A stretch of 64,000 nt of DNA from Nitrosomonas sp. (GTDB lineage Bacteria > Pseudomonadota > Gammaproteobacteria > Burkholderiales > Nitrosomonadaceae). The notes beneath the pieces were generated by a model. That model ran no database searches. It had not been told where the DNA came from and was given only the letters and a program-made list of their open reading frames with translations. The number at the start of each line of letters is the position of its first letter. The first letter of the stretch is position 1. Shown here one piece after another: positions 49,411 to 57,632 of this stretch. Where the stretch lies: NCBI RefSeq assembly GCF_020852615.1, contig NZ_JADZAJ010000025.1:41699-105698 (forward strand), written 5' to 3'. The translations under genes were made by a program, and so were the position numbers.

Positions 49411-50211
49411 TCAACCCTGAAAATCCAGTAACAGTCTGGTTCCCAGCAGATAAAGCAAACCCGCAAAAATTTTTCTGAGTGTGGCTGCCGGCAGGATATG
49501 GGCCGTTTTGGCTCCAAATGGCGCTGTTACTGTACTTGTCATTGCCACCATCACCAGCGCAGGCAGATAAATATATCCCAATGAGTAATCCGGCAGTGGT
49601 TGTGTTTGCAGCAAGCCATTGATGGCGTAGCCGGCCGCACTGGCCAGCGCAACCGGAAATCCGATGGCAGCGGCCGTACCAATGGCATGGTGCACCCTGA
49701 TCTGGCAAGCTGTAAGAAATGGTACTGTCAGCAACCCGCCACCAATTGCCACCAGGCTGGAAAGTGCACCGATCACACCACCTGCCACGAACAACCCTGT
49801 TTTTCCCGGTAAAACGTGGCCGGCGCCCGGTTTGAGGTTGAGCCACATTTGAGTGGCTGCCAAATAAATAAACAGGACAAAGATCATGCCCAGTACCCGG
49901 CTCGACAACTGGCCGGCCAGTGTGGAACCGGTCAGCGCACCCGCAATGATTCCCGGCGTAATGTAACGTACAATCCGCCAGTTCACCGCCCCGCGTGAAT
50001 GATGTGCACGCAGACTGGCAACAGCGGTCAGTGTAATAATTGCTGTTGTCGTCCCCAGTGCGCTATGCAGGATACGATCAGACGGAAAACCCAGTGATGC
50101 AAAAATTGCAGCCAGGACCGGTACCATCAGCAATCCTCCGCCAATCCCCAGCAACCCCGCAAGAAAACCGACTATGCCCCCAGTCAGCAGGTAGATCGGC
50201 CATGCTTCCAT
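49411..50211 (-). CDS. TauE/SafE-family membrane permease
   Basis: A 266-residue inner-membrane protein with about eight helices. It shows the two glycine-rich repeats of the TauE/SafE (DUF81) family: GFLAGLLGIGGGLLMVPVL at the N-terminus and GALSSLVAIGGGLLTVPFL in the middle. Family members export sulphite, sulphoacetate or other organic anions; the substrate here is unknown. It lies 32 bases upstream of DUF3422 on the same strand and may be cotranscribed. Confidence 0.92.
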   Translation of the reverse strand: MEAWPIYLLTGGIVGFLAGLLGIGGGLLMVPVLAAIFASLGFPSDRILHSALGTTTAIITLTAVASLRAHHSRGAVNWRIVRYITPGIIAGALTGSTLAGQLSSRVLGMIFVLFIYLAATQMWLNLKPGAGHVLPGKTGLFVAGGVIGALSSLVAIGGGLLTVPFLTACQIRVHHAIGTAAAIGFPVALASAAGYAINGLLQTQPLPDYSLGYIYLPALVMVAMTSTVTAPFGAKTAHILPAATLRKIFAGLLYLLGTRLLLDFQG

Positions 50212-50297
50212 GTTTGGATTACCTCTCTGCTAATGTCAGCTGTTTGGCGGGTATATGTGAAACCGGGATAAAAAAGGAATGTACGACGGTACCGTTG

Positions 50298-50753
50298 CTA
50301 CAGTTTCGCTTCGATGAATTTCCACTCTGACGGATCAACAGGTGTAATGGAAAGCCGGTTGCCTTTTTGCAGTACGCGCATGCCGGCCAGTTCAGGGTAA
50401 CTGCGTAACGCTCTGATGGAAAGCAGCCGGGTTTTACGGATAAACCGGACTTCGACATTAAACCAGCGCGGATTCTCGCGTGTCGATTTCGGATCAAAGT
50501 ATTTGCTGGCTGCGTTGAATTGCGTTTCATCCGGATAAGCAAGCCGTGAAACTTCCACGATACCGGCGATCCCCGGCTCGGCACAGCTGGAATGGTAGAA
50601 AAAAGCCAGATCTCCCAGCTGCATCTGGTTACGCATGAAATTACGTGCCTGATAGTTGCGCACCCCGTCCCAGGGTATGATCTGCCCCGGCCGGGCGGCC
50701 AGATCATCAATACTGACTTCCGTCGGTTCGGATTTCATCAGCCAATAACGCAT
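50298..50753 (-). CDS. EVE-domain protein
   Basis: A 151-residue single-domain EVE protein, related to PUA and YTH domains that bind modified nucleic-acid bases. The family patterns are complete: YWLMKSEPTEVSIDDL at the start, WDGVRNYQARNFMRNQMQLGDLAFFYHSSC, GIVEVSRLAYPDETQF, and YFDPKSTRENPRWFNVEVRF. EVE proteins are often next to restriction or RNA-repair genes, but this form is also a common housekeeping neighbour of zapA/6S RNA in betaproteobacteria. It follows 6S RNA on the same strand. Confidence 0.93.
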   Translation of the reverse strand: MRYWLMKSEPTEVSIDDLAARPGQIIPWDGVRNYQARNFMRNQMQLGDLAFFYHSSCAEPGIAGIVEVSRLAYPDETQFNAASKYFDPKSTRENPRWFNVEVRFIRKTRLLSIRALRSYPELAGMRVLQKGNRLSITPVDPSEWKFIEAKL

Positions 50754-50812
50754 TTTCAGACAAAATTTTTAGAAGTATCCTGGCAGGAAACCAGGAAAAT
50801 ACTGATTAAAAA

Positions 50813-50995
50813 GGGGATCCCCGCAAATGCCGTCAGATCGTTATCTTGAACCACAGGTTCAAGAGTGGCCGCCTGTCGGTTACATCAGGCACGCCCCGCG
50901 AAAGAGCGCGCACAACAGCAACCATTGACCAGCAGCCAGTTACAACGAATTGGTTCAAAGAATACAGACCTTAACAAACACCGCAGGGATTAAAC
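50813..50995 (-). ncRNA. ssrS: 6S RNA (SsrS), regulator of RNA polymerase
   Basis: Read on the minus strand, the 3' part contains CTTGAACC-tgt-GGTTCAAG (plus 50845-50863), the conserved hairpin seen in E. coli 6S RNA. About 30 bases later GGCATTTGCGGGGA pairs with TCCCTGCGG near the 5' end to form the closing stem. A large internal bulge region lies between, as expected for an open-promoter mimic. About 183 bases is the usual 6S size. It follows zapA, the conserved genomic place of 6S RNA, and a T-run (CCCCTTTTT) follows its 3' end. Ends are approximate. Confidence 0.78.
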
Positions 50996-51039
50996 CTGTT
51001 GCAGCTGCGTAACTGCTACAGCGCGAATAACACAGCCAG

Positions 51040-51360
51040 TTATCCGACTTTGTTTTCGAAAGTACCCTCACCGGGAAGTACGCTACCCAGTCTGGATTCA
51101 AGCGATTCGATTCTACGCTTAAATTCAGGCATGTCAAAATCACAGCGGGAGCGGGTATCGAGCAGTTCATGCGTAATACTGATAGCAGCAGCAATAGCTA
51201 TCTGCTCTGTTCCCATGATTTTTCCCGCAGATTTTATTTCCCGCATTTTTCTGTCAAGGTAAGAAACTGCAAGCAGCAAGTCATCACGCTCTTCACCAGA
51301 ACAATGGATACGAAATTCCCGCCCCATTACGGTCACATTCAGAACAGCCTCTTTATTCAT
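51040..51360 (-). CDS. zapA: Cell division protein ZapA
   Basis: ZapA bundles FtsZ filaments and stabilises the Z ring. The 106-residue protein shows the family pattern: a short beta N-terminus (VLNVTVMGREFRIHCSGEERDDLLLAVSYLDRKMREIK), with MGTEQIAIAAAISITHELL in the middle and a coiled-coil tail (EFKRRIESLESRLG). Its start overlaps the preceding zapB-like gene by eight bases. The next feature downstream is 6S RNA, the conserved zapA-ssrS arrangement. Confidence 0.93.
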   Translation of the reverse strand: MNKEAVLNVTVMGREFRIHCSGEERDDLLLAVSYLDRKMREIKSAGKIMGTEQIAIAAAISITHELLDTRSRCDFDMPEFKRRIESLESRLGSVLPGEGTFENKVG

Positions 51361-51559
51361 CTCGGTTTCCGGGCAGATTATTCAGTAAAATCTCAAGACG
51401 CTCGGCTGCGATACGCATCCGCTCGGTAAGCTGCTGTTTCTCGATTTCAGCATTTTCCAGCTGCAGGTGTAATCTGACATTCTCCTCGCACGTACCCTGA
51501 TACAGCCTGATCAGCTGATCAATTTTATCTTCCAGCGATTTCAGTTCGCTATCCATCAT
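51353..51559 (-). CDS. ZapB-like coiled-coil cell division protein
   Basis: A 68-residue, almost wholly coiled-coil protein (ELKSLEDKIDQLIRLYQGTCEENVRLHLQLENAEIEKQQL pattern with heptads), typical of the short TIGR02449/ZapB-like proteins encoded just before zapA in betaproteobacteria and pseudomonads. It probably links the Z ring with ZapA, by analogy with ZapB. It abuts nadB directly and overlaps zapA, so nadB-zapB-zapA are likely one transcript that may run into 6S RNA. Confidence 0.82.
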   Translation of the reverse strand: MMDSELKSLEDKIDQLIRLYQGTCEENVRLHLQLENAEIEKQQLTERMRIAAERLEILLNNLPGNRDE

Positions 51560-53143
51560 TTAACGCGACAGAATTGTATCAGTGGCTTGCGGCAGGGTCT
51601 CAGGATAATCCCGGCTGAAATGCAGGCCGCGGCTCTCATGTCGCAGCATGGCACTGCGAACGATCAGATCAGAGGTGCATACGAGATTGCGCAGTTCGAG
51701 CAGATCGCTGGTCACCCGGAAATTCGAATAATATTCATCGATTTCCTCACTCAGCAGCCTGATACGGTGCTGTGCCCGCTGCAACCGTTTGCTGGTACGC
51801 ACAATCCCCACGTAATTCCACATAAAACGACGCAACTCATCCCAATTATGGGAAATCACCACTTCTTCATCGGCATCAGTTACACGGCTTTCATCCCAGC
51901 CGGGTAATGGCAGATCCGGCGCAGGAGAGCGTGCCAGAATATCCTCGACGGCTGAAAGCCCGGTTACCAGACATTCCAGCAAAGAATTGCTGGCCAGACG
52001 ATTGGCGCCATGCAGCCCGGTATGAGCAGTTTCACCGATGGCATACAGATTATCGAGATCTGTCCGCCCGCGCTGATCGGTCACGATTCCGCCACAGGTG
52101 TAATGCGCTGCCGGAACGACAGGAATGGGTTCGCGCGTGATATCAATACCCAGCTCCAGACAGCGTTTGTAAATGGTCGGAAAATGCTGTACCAGGAAAT
52201 CGGCCGGCTGATGGGAAATATCCAGGAACACACAATCCAGCCCGCGTTTTTTCATTTCGAAATCAATTGCACGTGCCACGATGTCACGCGGCGCAAGCTC
52301 GGCACGCTTATCATGCCGGGGCATAAAACGTTCGCCGTCAGGCAGTTTCAGTATGCCTCCCTCTCCCCTTACCGCTTCAGTGATCAGAAAGGATTTGGCA
52401 TGCGGATGATACAGACAGGTAGGGTGGAACTGAATGAACTCCATGTTGGCGACACGGCATCCTGCGCGCCATCCCATGGCAATACCATCCCCGGTCGCCA
52501 CATCCGGATTGGTTGTATAGAGATAGACCTTGCCCGCGCCGCCGGTAGCCAGAATTGTGTTATGTGCTGCAATCGTGCGCACTTTACCGGCGCGGATATC
52601 AAGCACATAAGCACCATAACAGCGATTGCCCTCTTCAGCATGAAGCAGCTTCTCACTGGTGATCAAATCTACGGCAATATGGCGCTCCAGTATGGTGATA
52701 TTGGGATGCGCTGCCGCCTGTTTAGTCAGTGTCAGTTGCACCACCTTGCCCGTGGCATCATCCGAATGAATGATGCGGCGCACGCTATGGCCACCCTCAC
52801 GGGTCAGGTGATAACCGGTTTCATTGTGATTATCGCGCGTAAAACTGACACCTCGGTCTATCAGCCATCTGACAGCCTGCGGGCCATGCTCAACAATATG
52901 GCGAGTCATGGCTTCGTTGCACAACCCTGCACCGGCAACCAGCGTATCGCGGATATGCGTTTCCGGAGAATCTTCAATCGACAATACAGCAGCAATTCCT
53001 CCCTGGGCCCAGGCGCTGGAGCTGTCGTGCAATGTCCGCTTGGTCACCAGTGCAACCTTCCGGGTTTCTGCCAGATTCAGAGCAAGTGTCAGCCCGGCCA
53101 GGCCGCTGCCAATGATTAACGCATCAAAACGAAGTGGTTGCAT
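51560..53143 (-). CDS. nadB: L-aspartate oxidase NadB
   Basis: An FAD enzyme that oxidises aspartate to iminoaspartate, the first step of de novo NAD synthesis. The 527-residue protein has the FAD dinucleotide motif [14 protein letters not shown] at 10-23, [13 protein letters not shown], and [20 protein letters not shown] with substrate-binding residues. [14 protein letters not shown] and the [16 protein letters not shown] signature follow. The C-terminal helical domain ends with the [13 protein letters not shown] pattern ([14 protein letters not shown]). NadE for the last step is encoded 4.4 kb away on the other strand. Aspartate oxidase and not fumarate reductase is supported by the C-terminal pattern. 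Confidence 0.96.
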   Translation of the reverse strand: MQPLRFDALIIGSGLAGLTLALNLAETRKVALVTKRTLHDSSSAWAQGGIAAVLSIEDSPETHIRDTLVAGAGLCNEAMTRHIVEHGPQAVRWLIDRGVSFTRDNHNETGYHLTREGGHSVRRIIHSDDATGKVVQLTLTKQAAAHPNITILERHIAVDLITSEKLLHAEEGNRCYGAYVLDIRAGKVRTIAAHNTILATGGAGKVYLYTTNPDVATGDGIAMGWRAGCRVANMEFIQFHPTCLYHPHAKSFLITEAVRGEGGILKLPDGERFMPRHDKRAELAPRDIVARAIDFEMKKRGLDCVFLDISHQPADFLVQHFPTIYKRCLELGIDITREPIPVVPAAHYTCGGIVTDQRGRTDLDNLYAIGETAHTGLHGANRLASNSLLECLVTGLSAVEDILARSPAPDLPLPGWDESRVTDADEEVVISHNWDELRRFMWNYVGIVRTSKRLQRAQHRIRLLSEEIDEYYSNFRVTSDLLELRNLVCTSDLIVRSAMLRHESRGLHFSRDYPETLPQATDTILSR

Positions 53144-53243
53144 AGGTAACAGTAGAAACTCGGAAATTAAGGAAGAATAAACCGGGTTCCCGGAATTATC
53201 ACATTTTTCGTTACGGTTTCGAATCCATCGAACGGTGTCGGCA

Positions 53244-53270
53244 TTGCCACAGGCAAAAATACGCTAGAAT
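53244..53270 (+). promoter_or_regulatory. Candidate promoter of ilvE
   Basis: TTGCCA (53244-53249) and TAGAAT (53265-53270) with a short 15-base spacer, 90 bases before the ilvE start. The -10 is good, the spacing suboptimal. Confidence 0.3.
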
Positions 53271-53360
53271 ACAGCAGGTTTTTCAGGGAAGTGCCGGGTG
53301 ATCCGGCCAATGACACTTCCCGTTATTCAATTTACAGATCTAACACAGGAGAGTTTCAGC

Positions 53361-54281
53361 ATGTCGATGGCGGACCGTGACGGGTTTATCTGGTATGACG
53401 GGAAACTGGTTCCCTGGCGCAACGCCACGACCCACGTACTCACCCACACCCTGCATTATGGAATGGGGGTTTTTGAAGGGGTGCGCGCCTATCAGACACC
53501 TCGCGGTGCTGCCATTTTCCGTTTGCCCGAGCACACTGAACGCCTGTTTTATTCAGCACATGTTTTCAGAATGAAAATTCCTTTTGATCAGGCTGCGCTG
53601 ATGCAGGCACAGCGGGATGTCATTCGTGAGAACGGGCTTACCTCCGGCTATATCCGCCCGATCGTCTTTTACGGCCCGGAAGCCATGGGATTATCCGCCA
53701 AAACACTGTCGGTTCATGTCGCAGTTGCCGCCTGGCCGTGGGGAACTTACCTGGGTGCAGATGCGCTGGAAAACGGCATTCGCGTAAAAACCTCCTCATT
53801 CACCCGCCACCATGTCAACATCAACATGTGCCGCGCCAAATCAGTAGCCACCTATACCAATTCAATCCTGGCACACCAGGAAGTTGCACAGGATGGTTAC
53901 CAGGAAGCCCTGCTGCTGGATGTGGACGGCTATGTCGCAGAAGGTTCCGGTGAAAATATTTTTATCATCAAAAAAGGCAAAATTTATACGCCAGACCTGA
54001 CTGCCTGCCTGGAAGGCATCACACGCGCCTCTGTAATCCAGCTGGCACAGGAGGCCGGTATCGAAGTCATCCAGAAACGGATTACCCGTGATGAAGTCTA
54101 TTGTGCAGATGAAGCTTTCTTTACCGGTACGGCAGCGGAAATCACCCCGATTCGCGAGCTGGACTGCCGTGAAATTGGCAGCGGCAAACGCGGCCCGATC
54201 ACCGAACAGCTGCAAACCGCATTTTTTGACTGCGTCAACGGCAAATCCGACAGGCATGCTGATTGGCTGCATTATGTTTAA
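53361..54281 (+). CDS. ilvE: Branched-chain amino acid aminotransferase IlvE
   Basis: A PLP enzyme performing the last step of valine, leucine and isoleucine synthesis. The 306-residue protein is a fold type IV transaminase: HTLHYGMGVFEGVRAY near residue 31, YIRPIVFYG, and the PLP lysine K160 in NMCRAKSVATYTNSILA. EALLLDVDGYVAEGSGENIF and ACLEGITRASVIQLA follow, matching IlvE over D-amino acid or ADC lyase relatives. AGGAGAG precedes the ATG at 53361, which decides the start over an earlier in-frame ATG. The next gene lies 27 bases on. Confidence 0.95.
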   Translation: MSMADRDGFIWYDGKLVPWRNATTHVLTHTLHYGMGVFEGVRAYQTPRGAAIFRLPEHTERLFYSAHVFRMKIPFDQAALMQAQRDVIRENGLTSGYIRPIVFYGPEAMGLSAKTLSVHVAVAAWPWGTYLGADALENGIRVKTSSFTRHHVNINMCRAKSVATYTNSILAHQEVAQDGYQEALLLDVDGYVAEGSGENIFIIKKGKIYTPDLTACLEGITRASVIQLAQEAGIEVIQKRITRDEVYCADEAFFTGTAAEITPIRELDCREIGSGKRGPITEQLQTAFFDCVNGKSDRHADWLHYV

Positions 54282-54308
54282 TCACTGTTGAATCTGATGG
54301 AATCACCC

Positions 54309-54521
54309 ATGAATACATCTGCTACACCAGCTTATCCGCAACAAGTCGAAATCAGTCCGGATGACCTGCCGCTGCATTGCCCGAATCCTTCCATGGATAC
54401 CAGAAGCTGGCACCCCCGGGTTTTTCTTGAAATTGAGGTCACCGGTGAAGCCATGTGCCCATATTGCGGCACACATTATGTTCTGAAAGGCACTCCCAAT
54501 CCGGATCATCACCACGCATGA
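54309..54521 (+). CDS. Small zinc-finger domain protein (zf-CHCC type)
   Basis: A 70-residue protein with a likely zinc site: C in LPLHCPNP, H in SWHPRVFL and CPYCGTHY (CxxC). It matches the zf-CHCC family related to the mitochondrial complex I subunit NDUFS6. The tail is His-rich (NPDHHHA). It is placed between ilvE and a phosphohexomutase gene and overlaps the latter by four bases (ATGA). In betaproteobacteria it commonly sits after ilvE; its role is unknown. Confidence 0.85.
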   Translation: MNTSATPAYPQQVEISPDDLPLHCPNPSMDTRSWHPRVFLEIEVTGEAMCPYCGTHYVLKGTPNPDHHHA

Positions 54522-55894
54522 GCATACTCCCGCGCGAAATTTTCAAGGCTTATGATATTCGCGGCGTCGTAGACACTGCGCTGACCCCGGAAGTGGTGGA
54601 ACATATCGGCCATGCTATTGGTTCCGAAGCACGTGAGCGCGGACTTACCGCCATTGCAATCGGTCGAGACGGCCGCCTGTCCGGGCCAAAACTGGCACAG
54701 GCGCTGACGAACGGTATCCGCAAAAGCGGAACTGACGTCATTGATACAGGTATGGTTGCCACCCCCGTACTGTATTACGCCGCACATGAACTGTGCAGCT
54801 ACTCGGGAGTGATGGTAACCGGCAGCCACAACCCGCCGGAATACAACGGGCTCAAGATCGTACTGGGGGGAGAAACACTGGCAGCGGAAACCATTCAGTC
54901 ACTGCGTCTGCGCATTGAACAAAACAACCTCCGGCACGGCCAGGGCGGTTATCGTCAGCATGACATCGTGCCTGCCTATCTGCAGCGCATTGTGGATGAT
55001 GTTAAACTCGCCCGCCCGCTCAGGATCGTGGTGGACAGCGGCAATGGAGTAACTGGCGCGCTGGCGCCCGAACTGTATCGCCGGCTTGGCTGTGAGGTGA
55101 CTGAACTGTTTTGTGACGTTGATGGCACCTTCCCCAACCATCACCCCGACCCCTCCGTACCGGAAAATCTGCAGGACGTTATTCGCACACTAGCCACCAC
55201 TGATACTGAAATCGGCTTTGCCTTCGATGGTGACGGGGATCGCCTGGGCGTTGTCACCAAAGATGGCAGCATCATTTTTCCGGATCGGCAGCTTATGCTG
55301 TTTGCAGCCGATGTGTTATCCAGAAATCCCGGCGGCCAGATCATTTACGATGTCAAATGCACACGCACGCTGGCTCCATGGATTACGCAACACGGTGGTA
55401 AACCGGTCATGTGGAAAACAGGGCATTCCTTTATCAAAGCCAAGCTGAAAGAAACTGGCGCATTGCTGGCCGGCGAAATGAGCGGTCATATTTTCTTCAA
55501 AGAACGCTGGTACGGATTTGACGATGGCCTGTACGCAGGTGCACGTCTGCTGGAGCTGCTAAGCAAACAGACTGATCCGGCTGCAATATTGCACGCCCTG
55601 CCTGATACGGTTAACACACCGGAACTGCAGATTAAACTCAACGAAGGGGAAAATCATGCTCTGATCGCTCAGCTTCAGCAGGAAGCTGATTTTCCCGAAG
55701 CCGATCAGGTGATTACGATTGATGGCCTGCGGGTGGAATACAACGACGGATTTGGCCTGATCCGGGCATCCAACACCACCCCGGTCGCGGTACTGCGCTT
55801 TGAGGCAGATAATCAGGCAGCACTGGAGCGTATCCAGCAGGATTTCCGCCGGGTTATTCTGCACACAAAGCCGGATGCCAGCCTGCCTTTCTGA
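54518..55894 (+). CDS. Phosphomannomutase/phosphoglucomutase (AlgC-type)
   Basis: Interconverts hexose 1- and 6-phosphates for making surface sugars (GDP-mannose or UDP-glucose). The 458-residue protein starts FKAYDIRGVVD, and has the active-site serine S103 in VMVTGSHNPPEYNG. The metal loop FDGDGDRLGVV is near residue 235, the sugar loop GEMSGHIFF near 328, and the phosphate-binding loop RASNTTPVAVLRFEA is near the end. That set fits the dual-specific AlgC/ManB group. The ATG overlaps the zinc-finger stop, and the longer upstream frame overlaps a real gene. The enzyme may supply the exopolysaccharide with which PEP-CTERM proteins associate. Confidence 0.94.
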   Translation: MSILPREIFKAYDIRGVVDTALTPEVVEHIGHAIGSEARERGLTAIAIGRDGRLSGPKLAQALTNGIRKSGTDVIDTGMVATPVLYYAAHELCSYSGVMVTGSHNPPEYNGLKIVLGGETLAAETIQSLRLRIEQNNLRHGQGGYRQHDIVPAYLQRIVDDVKLARPLRIVVDSGNGVTGALAPELYRRLGCEVTELFCDVDGTFPNHHPDPSVPENLQDVIRTLATTDTEIGFAFDGDGDRLGVVTKDGSIIFPDRQLMLFAADVLSRNPGGQIIYDVKCTRTLAPWITQHGGKPVMWKTGHSFIKAKLKETGALLAGEMSGHIFFKERWYGFDDGLYAGARLLELLSKQTDPAAILHALPDTVNTPELQIKLNEGENHALIAQLQQEADFPEADQVITIDGLRVEYNDGFGLIRASNTTPVAVLRFEADNQAALERIQQDFRRVILHTKPDASLPF

Positions 55895-55927
55895 TTCGGC
55901 ATCACTCGTACAACTGTTTTTCCTGCC

Positions 55928-57535
55928 GTGAAAATCGCGCTTGCTCAGATCAACTGTACAGCAGGCGATCTGAGCGGAAATTTATCCCGACTGCGGCATG
56001 CCTGTCACCAGGCCAAAACAGCCGGAGCAGATCTGGTCATCGCCCCGGAAATGGCACTGTGCGGCTACCCCCCGGAAGACTGGCTGCTGCGCAGGGAATT
56101 TATATCCGCCTGCCACCAGGCACTGGCTGATCTTACTGCACAAATACAGGATGTCGTGCTGACAACCGGTCATCCATACAGCATGGACGGCCATCTGTTC
56201 AATGCTGTTTCCGTCATCCGGGATGGTCGCCTGCTGGCCACCCACTACAAACAACACCTGTCCTCCGGTTTGCTGCTGGATGAACCACGCTATTTCACCG
56301 CCGGCAGCCAGCCCTGCATATTTGCATACCATGGCACCCGCTTCGGGTTAACGACCTTCTCCGATTACCAGCACCCGGTACACCTGCAGTCACTTCATTC
56401 CGCTGGTGCGCAGATTCTGCTGGTTACGGATGCCTCCCCCTACACTATTGGCGGTCAGGCCGATCGCTACCGGATCGTGCGTGCAGGGATCGCACAAACC
56501 GGCTTGCCAACGATTTATATCAACCAGGCAGGCGGACAGGATGAACTGGTTTTCGATGGCGCATCATTCGCAATGGATCGTTGCGGCAAACTCGCCTGCC
56601 AGTTGCCTGTTTCCGAAGAAGCATTCGGTCTGATCGAAATTCACGGCAACGGATCGATTTCCGGCCAGTGCCTCCCCTTGCCGAACCAGGTCGAAGGAAT
56701 TTACACCACATTAAAGCTGGGATTACATGATTTCATTACTAAAAACGGATTCCCCGGCGTATTGGTCGGCCTGTCGGGAGGCGTTGATTCCGCGCTGGTA
56801 CTGGCAATTGCGGCAGATACGCTCGGCACTGAAAATGTCAGTACCGTAATGATGCCCTCTCCCTACACGGCTGACATCAGTATCCAGGACGCACGAGCCA
56901 TGGCAGACAATCTGGGTGTACACCATATCAGCCTGCCGATTACGCCGTTGTTTGACCAGTTTCAGCGAACATTGCAAGCCGGGCTGAAGATCCCCTCATC
57001 TTCCGGCCCCCAAACCACACTGGAGAATCTGCAGGCACGTATCCGCGGAACACTGCTGATGGCGCTGTCCAATCAGACCGGCAGACTGGTGCTGACCACC
57101 AGCAACAAATCCGAAACTGCCGTAGGCTACAGCACGTTATACGGAGACATGGCCGGTGGATTCTCGATTCTCAAGGATGTCAGCAAAACACGGGTTTATC
57201 AGCTTTGCAATTATCGCAACCGGATTTCACCTGTCATCCCGGAACGTATCCTGCAGCGCCCGCCTTCCGCTGAATTGCGGCCTGATCAGACTGATCAGGA
57301 CAGCCTCCCGCCTTACGAAATACTGGATGCAATCATCGGGGCATACGTGGAAAACACCCTGTCAGCGGATGAAATCATTGCACAGGGATATCCCGCAGAA
57401 ACTGTCCGGCGCGTACTGCGCATGATCCACTCCTGTGAATACAAGCGCCGCCAGGCCGCGCCAGGTATCCGGATCACCCGGCGTGATTTCGGCCGATCAT
57501 GGCGATTTCCACTCACCTGCAAATTTCCGGGCTGA
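55928..57535 (+). CDS. nadE: NAD synthase NadE, two-domain form lacking the glutaminase cysteine
   Basis: Makes NAD from nicotinic acid adenine dinucleotide, ATP and ammonia. The 535-residue protein has an N-terminal nitrilase-type glutaminase domain and a C-terminal synthetase domain with P-loop LVGLSGGVDSALVL, TTSNKSETAVGYSTLYGDMAGGF and a conserved end. In the glutaminase domain E41 (APEMALCGYP) and K108 (HYKQHL) are kept. The catalytic cysteine of the GVxxCED motif is not: the place reads FGLTTFSDYQHP, with F144 at the Cys position. Glutamine use is therefore probably lost, and free ammonia would be the nitrogen source. Starts with GTG. Confidence 0.94.
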   Translation: MKIALAQINCTAGDLSGNLSRLRHACHQAKTAGADLVIAPEMALCGYPPEDWLLRREFISACHQALADLTAQIQDVVLTTGHPYSMDGHLFNAVSVIRDGRLLATHYKQHLSSGLLLDEPRYFTAGSQPCIFAYHGTRFGLTTFSDYQHPVHLQSLHSAGAQILLVTDASPYTIGGQADRYRIVRAGIAQTGLPTIYINQAGGQDELVFDGASFAMDRCGKLACQLPVSEEAFGLIEIHGNGSISGQCLPLPNQVEGIYTTLKLGLHDFITKNGFPGVLVGLSGGVDSALVLAIAADTLGTENVSTVMMPSPYTADISIQDARAMADNLGVHHISLPITPLFDQFQRTLQAGLKIPSSSGPQTTLENLQARIRGTLLMALSNQTGRLVLTTSNKSETAVGYSTLYGDMAGGFSILKDVSKTRVYQLCNYRNRISPVIPERILQRPPSAELRPDQTDQDSLPPYEILDAIIGAYVENTLSADEIIAQGYPAETVRRVLRMIHSCEYKRRQAAPGIRITRRDFGRSWRFPLTCKFPG

Positions 57536-57632
57536 ATAACCCGCATACCTTCCAACATTCACGGTACCGGCTGCCGATCTGCTGATTACTGATACGGTGG
57601 AACTCAATTTACAGCCAACTATCAAATGCAAC

